From Pseudopedobacter sp035496935 (GTDB lineage Bacteria; Bacteroidota; Bacteroidia; Sphingobacteriales; Sphingobacteriaceae), in the NCBI GenBank assembly GCA_035496935.1, contig DATJED010000019.1, positions 1 to 64,000 on the forward strand: a stretch of 64,000 nt of DNA, written 5' to 3'. The notes below the pieces were generated by a model, which was not told the DNA's origin, searched no databases, and was given only the letters and a program-made list of their open reading frames with translations. Both the position numbers and the translations under genes were made by a program. Shown here in pieces: positions 60,963 through 64,000 of this stretch; positions within the stretch are counted from its first letter, which is position 1, and each line of letters starts with the position of its first letter.

Positions 60963-60988
60963 TAGTGTACTACTTAAATAGTACACTA
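60963..60988. promoter_or_regulatory. GntR/YtrA-type operator
   Basis: TAGTGTACTA-CTTAAA-TAGTACACTA: a perfect 10-bp inverted repeat with a 6-bp spacer, 12 bp upstream of the ATPase start codon. It resembles the AGTGTA..TACACT palindromes bound by YtrA regulators. Confidence 0.85.
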
Positions 60989-61062
60989 CAATTGTAGGTA
61001 ATAAATATTGAACTGCCAAATTATTATCAAAATTTCTTTTCGCTGATACCTAAATTTTTGCA

Positions 61063-61094
61063 AAAAAAAAGCGGGCTCTACAGAGAACCCGCCA
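61063..61094 (-). terminator. Terminator of the PRC-barrel gene
   Basis: Minus-strand GCGGG(TT)CTC-TGTA-GAG-CCCGC with a two-base bulge, then nine T. Confidence 0.8.
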
Positions 61095-61111
61095 TTAAGT
61101 AGTTATTTATT

Positions 61112-61603
61112 TTAATCCCGCCTAAAGCCGTTGCTGTCGTAAAAATCATCAGCTAAAGGTTCTGTTTCTGGGAAATAAGCTTTATAAACCGATAATTCAT
61201 AATCTCTGGAGATGTTGTTTTCTTTGGAAAATCTGCTTGCAGAAGAAAACCTATTGTAATCAACCCGATTTGAAAATACAATTTTTGCATCTTCATCAAT
61301 ATCCACCAGGCCAATTGGTACTATAAGGTGATCTTCGCCGTCTTTATTTAAAAACTCATGCACACCATCAGCCGTAGGTTTTCCATAAACCTCATGTCCT
61401 TCCCTAATTAAATCATCGTTAACTTCAACGTCTAAATAAACCACCCGCTCAGCAGATTTGCTCACTAAAAGTCCCTCCACTTTACCAATTTCACGGTGTG
61501 AAGCATCTTGTAATTTCCATCCTCTAATGTCCGGATAATCTTCCGCTACTTTATAATCTGATAAGTCATGCAGATAATAAAGATCTTTATTTTCGTTTTT
61601 CAT
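61112..61603 (-). CDS. PRC-barrel domain protein
   Basis: 163 residues. A PRC-barrel lies at residues ~25-80 (DIRGWKLQDASHREIGKVEGLLVSKSAERVVYLDVEVND), followed by a segment with HLIVPIGLVDIDEDAKIVF and a C-terminal polar tail. PRC barrels occur in photosynthetic reaction-centre H subunits, RimM and stress proteins; this is a stand-alone, probably stress-related relative. It is 124 bp downstream of a small membrane protein gene on the same strand and they may be co-regulated. Confidence 0.8.
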   Translation of the reverse strand: MKNENKDLYYLHDLSDYKVAEDYPDIRGWKLQDASHREIGKVEGLLVSKSAERVVYLDVEVNDDLIREGHEVYGKPTADGVHEFLNKDGEDHLIVPIGLVDIDEDAKIVFSNRVDYNRFSSASRFSKENNISRDYELSVYKAYFPETEPLADDFYDSNGFRRD

Positions 61604-61726
61604 AATGTTTTTTTAATAGATTAATTATTGTTCATTTTTTGATAAGAGCTTTGTACAATTCCTGTAGTCCGAAGTGAATTTGTAACAACAATTACCAGCG
61701 CTTTGTTAGTAGATTATAAATCTGAA

Positions 61727-61921
61727 CTAGATAAAATAAGCGCACCGGAAATTATTATCAGTGTTTTGTACTGCGGTTATGGAATCATTGTCGTTTGTTG
61801 GATCAACATTGCTGTTTTTATCCTGAAATAATAGGAAATACGCTAGAAGCGCAATAACGACCAAACCAAGCAGCACCCAGGGCCACGTGGTTTTTTTCTT
61901 TTCGATTTTAATTTCTGCCAT
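61727..61921 (-). CDS. Small single-pass membrane protein (64 residues)
   Basis: The N-terminus is basic (MAEIKIEKKKTTW), followed by one transmembrane helix (WPWVLLGLVVIALLAYFLLF, residues ~13-32) and a short acidic, Asn/Asp-rich tail. Function unknown. Short Bacteroidota proteins of this pattern occur near PRC-barrel and other stress genes, as here. Confidence 0.6.
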   Translation of the reverse strand: MAEIKIEKKKTTWPWVLLGLVVIALLAYFLLFQDKNSNVDPTNDNDSITAVQNTDNNFRCAYFI

Positions 61922-62190
61922 GATATTTTAAATAAGTAGGTGAATGATTTTTATTTGGATTATATTTTAAAATCCATGAAATAATATATAAGAATCATGC
62001 CTAAAAAAGTTTTGTATTGATGCAACAATCCTGTTTTACAGATAAACTGGTTTATACCCCTTAACTTTGTTTCCCGTTTCAAGTCGAAACCGCTTAAATA
62101 AGCTTGTGCCTATTTATTTTCAAAAAATAAACGAGCTACCACTTGTTAATTCTGATTAATTTAACATATTTGCAACGTCAAAAAAAAGAT

Positions 62191-62264
62191 GGGGGATTAG
62201 CTCATTTGGCTAGAGCGCTTGCCTGGCAGGCAAGAGGTGGCCGGTTCGAATCCGGCATTCTCCA
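62191..62264 (+). tRNA. tRNA-Ala (anticodon GGC)
   Basis: Acceptor GGGGGAT/ATTCTCC (two G-U pairs), D arm, anticodon arm CTTGC-CTGGCAG-GCAAG with anticodon GGC, T arm CCGG-TTCGAAT-CCGG. CCA is not encoded, so it depends on the CCA-adding enzyme. A -7-like CATATTTG lies at 62165-62172. Confidence 0.96.
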
Positions 62265-62271
62265 CAATATA

Positions 62272-62302
62272 AAAGCCCTTTAAATTCGTTTAAAGGGCTT
62301 TA
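62272..62302 (+). terminator. Terminator of tRNA-Ala
   Basis: A perfect 13-bp stem AAAGCCCTTTAAA/TTTAAAGGGCTTT with a TTCG tetraloop. Confidence 0.92.
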
Positions 62303-62400
62303 TTATTAAAAGTGACTTTTTGGTTGATTGCCGGCGTTGTAACTCCAGCTATATTTTATTTCCTTATAAAGCTTTCTAAAATTCTGTCGTCAGTTTTTGC

Positions 62401-62982
62401 TTATTGTTTATCCACTACGTAATTCAGTTCGATTACTCCGTTGGTAAACTGCTGAGTAGTCAATAACTTTAATTTTGTTTTGTCTTGAATGTTAACAAAC
62501 AAGGGAATGCCTCGGCCAAGAATAATTGGATTAACAAAAAGCCAGTAACCATCAATTAAGCCCTTTTGAATAAGCGAATGTGTTGCTTTGGGGCTACCAA
62601 AAAGCAAAATGTCTTCACCTCCGCCATTACCGGCTTGTTTCAGTTCATTTATGCTGTCCGAAAGGTTTTCGCTGATGATTTTTGTGTTGGTCAAATCCGC
62701 ATCTTTCAGTGTTTTTGATAAAACAACTTTGCGAACCTTGTTATACCATTTTGAATGTTCGACGTCGTGTTTGCTCGCTGTAGGCTGGTTCCCTGCTGTT
62801 GGCCAGTAATTTTCCATCATTTGGTAAGTTACTCGTCCGTATAATGCAGTGTCGCCTTCGCTTATTCGCTTACCCACGTGGTCAAAAATTTCTTCATCAA
62901 CTTTAATCCAATCCATTTCTCCGTTCGGCCCTGCAACAAAACCGTCAAGCGATAGGTGCATAAATGAAATTATTTTTCTCAT
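62401..62982 (-). CDS. DHFR/RibD-C-terminal family reductase
   Basis: 193 residues. The RibD C-terminal/dihydrofolate reductase-like fold begins MRKIISFMHLSLDGFVAGPNGEMDW and includes ALYGRVTYQMMENYWP, GGGEDILLFGSPKATHSLIQKGLIDGYWLFVNPIILGRGIPLF. These NADPH-dependent reductases of unknown substrate are common as stand-alone genes in Bacteroidota. It is 33 bp downstream of a paralogous gene and both follow an AraC regulator on the same strand, so an AraC-controlled operon is likely. Confidence 0.85.
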   Translation of the reverse strand: MRKIISFMHLSLDGFVAGPNGEMDWIKVDEEIFDHVGKRISEGDTALYGRVTYQMMENYWPTAGNQPTASKHDVEHSKWYNKVRKVVLSKTLKDADLTNTKIISENLSDSINELKQAGNGGGEDILLFGSPKATHSLIQKGLIDGYWLFVNPIILGRGIPLFVNIQDKTKLKLLTTQQFTNGVIELNYVVDKQ

Positions 62983-63015
62983 ATAGTTTTTTCTGCTTGT
63001 AGTGTTTTAATTAAA

Positions 63016-63549
63016 TTACCTTTTTCGTTTGTAATGTAATTGTGTCAATCCCGTATCAAATGTTTTTACAGTTATAAATTCAAGCAATTGTTCAGGTCTT
63101 CCGTCTTTAAATAATCGTGTTCCGTTTCCTAATAAAACGGGTATAACTGAAATTATAAGTTCGTCTATCAAGTCCTGGCTCAGCAATTCATTTATTACTT
63201 CTGCGCCACCATCACAATAAATATTTTTTCCTTTTTCAGATTTCAGTCGTTTGACCAATTCTGTTATGTTTCCTGTATAGAAGATTGTTTTGCCCACATG
63301 TGGTCTTTCAGTTCTTGTGATGACATAAACATCTCTATGTCCGTTGTCGTAATGAGAGGAGCCAATTTCTTTAAGCACATAATCGTAGGTTTTTCTGCCA
63401 ATAATTAACGTATCAATTGTGTCAGTGAATTCTGCATAGCCATAGTCTTCGCCTTCCTTTTCTACCAGTTTTAAAAAACTGAGATCGTCGTTAGGTTTTG
63501 CAATATAACCGTCTAAACTTGCCGCAATGAAAAGTGATATTTTTCGCAT
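63016..63549 (-). CDS. Second DHFR/RibD-C-terminal family reductase
   Basis: 177 residues from ATG 63549 (MRKISLFIAASLDGYIAKPNDDLSFL). The frame is open upstream to 63693 but the extra residues overlap the AraC gene and lack family character. Further landmarks are TLIIGRKTYDYVL, VYVITRTERP, KNIYCDGGAEVINELLSQDLIDELIISVIPVLLGNGTRLF. It is related to, but clearly diverged from, the next gene. Substrate unknown. Confidence 0.85.
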   Translation of the reverse strand: MRKISLFIAASLDGYIAKPNDDLSFLKLVEKEGEDYGYAEFTDTIDTLIIGRKTYDYVLKEIGSSHYDNGHRDVYVITRTERPHVGKTIFYTGNITELVKRLKSEKGKNIYCDGGAEVINELLSQDLIDELIISVIPVLLGNGTRLFKDGRPEQLLEFITVKTFDTGLTQLHYKRKR

Positions 63550-63619
63550 CTGTTTTAAATTTAATGTTTCGACAAAATTACGTTTTGATAACATTGACGA
63601 TTTGTAAAAATACGACAAT

Positions 63620-64000
63620 TTAAAGTTGTGATGGCGGAAACCCTGTGTTGCGTTTGATTTCATTAACAAGATGCGAATGGTCATAATAACCACACTCTAA
63701 AGCTATATCCAACAAACTTCGATTTTCATTTTTTATTAGGCTCAAAGCATTTTGAAAGCGAATAATATTTGAATATTCTTTCGGAGATAAGCCAATGTGT
63801 TTTTTAAAATTCCGTTCTAATTGTCTTATAGTGGTATGGTTTTGTTTTGAAAGTTCGTAAATGCTTAGCTGTCCATTGTGAGCATGTATATCATCGATAA
63901 CTGATTGTAATGGGGTCTGTTTATTTCTAAGCCTGCCCATAAAGAATTGGTTGAGATAATTCGGGGAGGTTTCAAAAATTTTGTCAATATTAAATGAATT
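63620..64000 (-). CDS. AraC-family transcriptional regulator (N-terminus outside window)
   Basis: The frame is open to the right edge (126 codons visible); ATG 63940 is probably internal. The C-terminal AraC DNA-binding domain is complete: LSKQNHTTIRQLERNFKKHIGLSPKEYSNIIRFQNALSLI (first HTH) and LLDIALECGYYDHSHLVNEIKRNTGFPPSQL (second HTH). It most likely regulates the two reductase genes downstream. Confidence 0.88.
   Translation of the reverse strand, partial: NSFNIDKIFETSPNYLNQFFMGRLRNKQTPLQSVIDDIHAHNGQLSIYELSKQNHTTIRQLERNFKKHIGLSPKEYSNIIRFQNALSLIKNENRSLLDIALECGYYDHSHLVNEIKRNTGFPPSQL

Noticed and set aside
60951..61019. Upstream start of the ABC ATPase
   Set aside because: The extra 23 residues cover the operator palindrome.

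Overview
The window looks like chromosomal DNA from a Bacteroidota bacterium, most likely a Sphingobacteriaceae member such as Pedobacter. This is inferred from gene content, not from an rRNA gene. The signs are type IX secretion (T9SS) C-terminal sorting domains, many TonB-dependent or other outer-membrane barrels, DUF3857 proteins, a bacilliredoxin, a DASH cryptochrome, AT-rich intergenic DNA, and promoters with the Bacteroidota -7 box TAnnTTTG placed very close to start codons. Two tRNA genes (Val-TAC, Ala-GGC) are present. There are no rRNA genes, intact insertion sequences, prophage or CRISPR array.

Layout. 1-4.9 kb: a huge collagen-like fibre protein, cut by the left edge, and a small T9SS cargo protein. 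5-12.5 kb: prfB with its programmed frameshift, an esterase, a SirB1-type protein, a methyltransferase, an AI-2E transporter, an Omp85-like barrel and a deoxyhypusine-synthase-like enzyme. 12.5-17.2 kb: an NTF2-like protein, an aminotransferase, a second T9SS cargo protein and an unknown outer-membrane protein. 17.2-21.6 kb: the sucA-sucB operon for 2-oxoglutarate dehydrogenase (the shared E3, lpdA, is at 46 kb). 22.5-26 kb: a secreted GH2 beta-galactosidase with a ricin-type lectin domain. 26.4-31.5 kb: DASH cryptochrome, hflX, rbfA, aspS. 31.6-36.6 kb: a YbjQ protein, a thioredoxin-fold protein, a formylglycine-generating-enzyme-like lipoprotein, tRNA-Val, gdhA. 36.7-41.5 kb: an acyltransferase, DUF721-recF, a TPR protein, ribH, a 39-residue lipoprotein and a bacilliredoxin. 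41.6-47.4 kb: miaA, a pRiA4-ORF3-like protein, the CCA-adding enzyme, a carotenoid hydroxylase, lpdA. 47.6-58.8 kb: a TonB-dependent receptor with a DtxR-like operator candidate, an Old Yellow Enzyme, a pair of DUF3857/transglutaminase-like proteins, an outer-membrane barrel and a putative secreted adhesin-like protein. 58.9-61 kb: an ABC transporter with a YtrA-type GntR regulator and a perfect palindromic operator. 61-64 kb: a PRC-barrel protein, a small membrane protein, tRNA-Ala, two DHFR/RibD-like proteins and an AraC regulator cut by the right edge.

The most unusual signal is a dispersed family of degenerate 7-bp tandem arrays (consensus RCTTTNN). They sit in many intergenic gaps and also occur in frame three times inside sucB, where they encode the linkers between its domains. 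A second dispersed repeat family, a MITE-like inverted repeat, 11-bp iterons and several strong hairpins are also reported.
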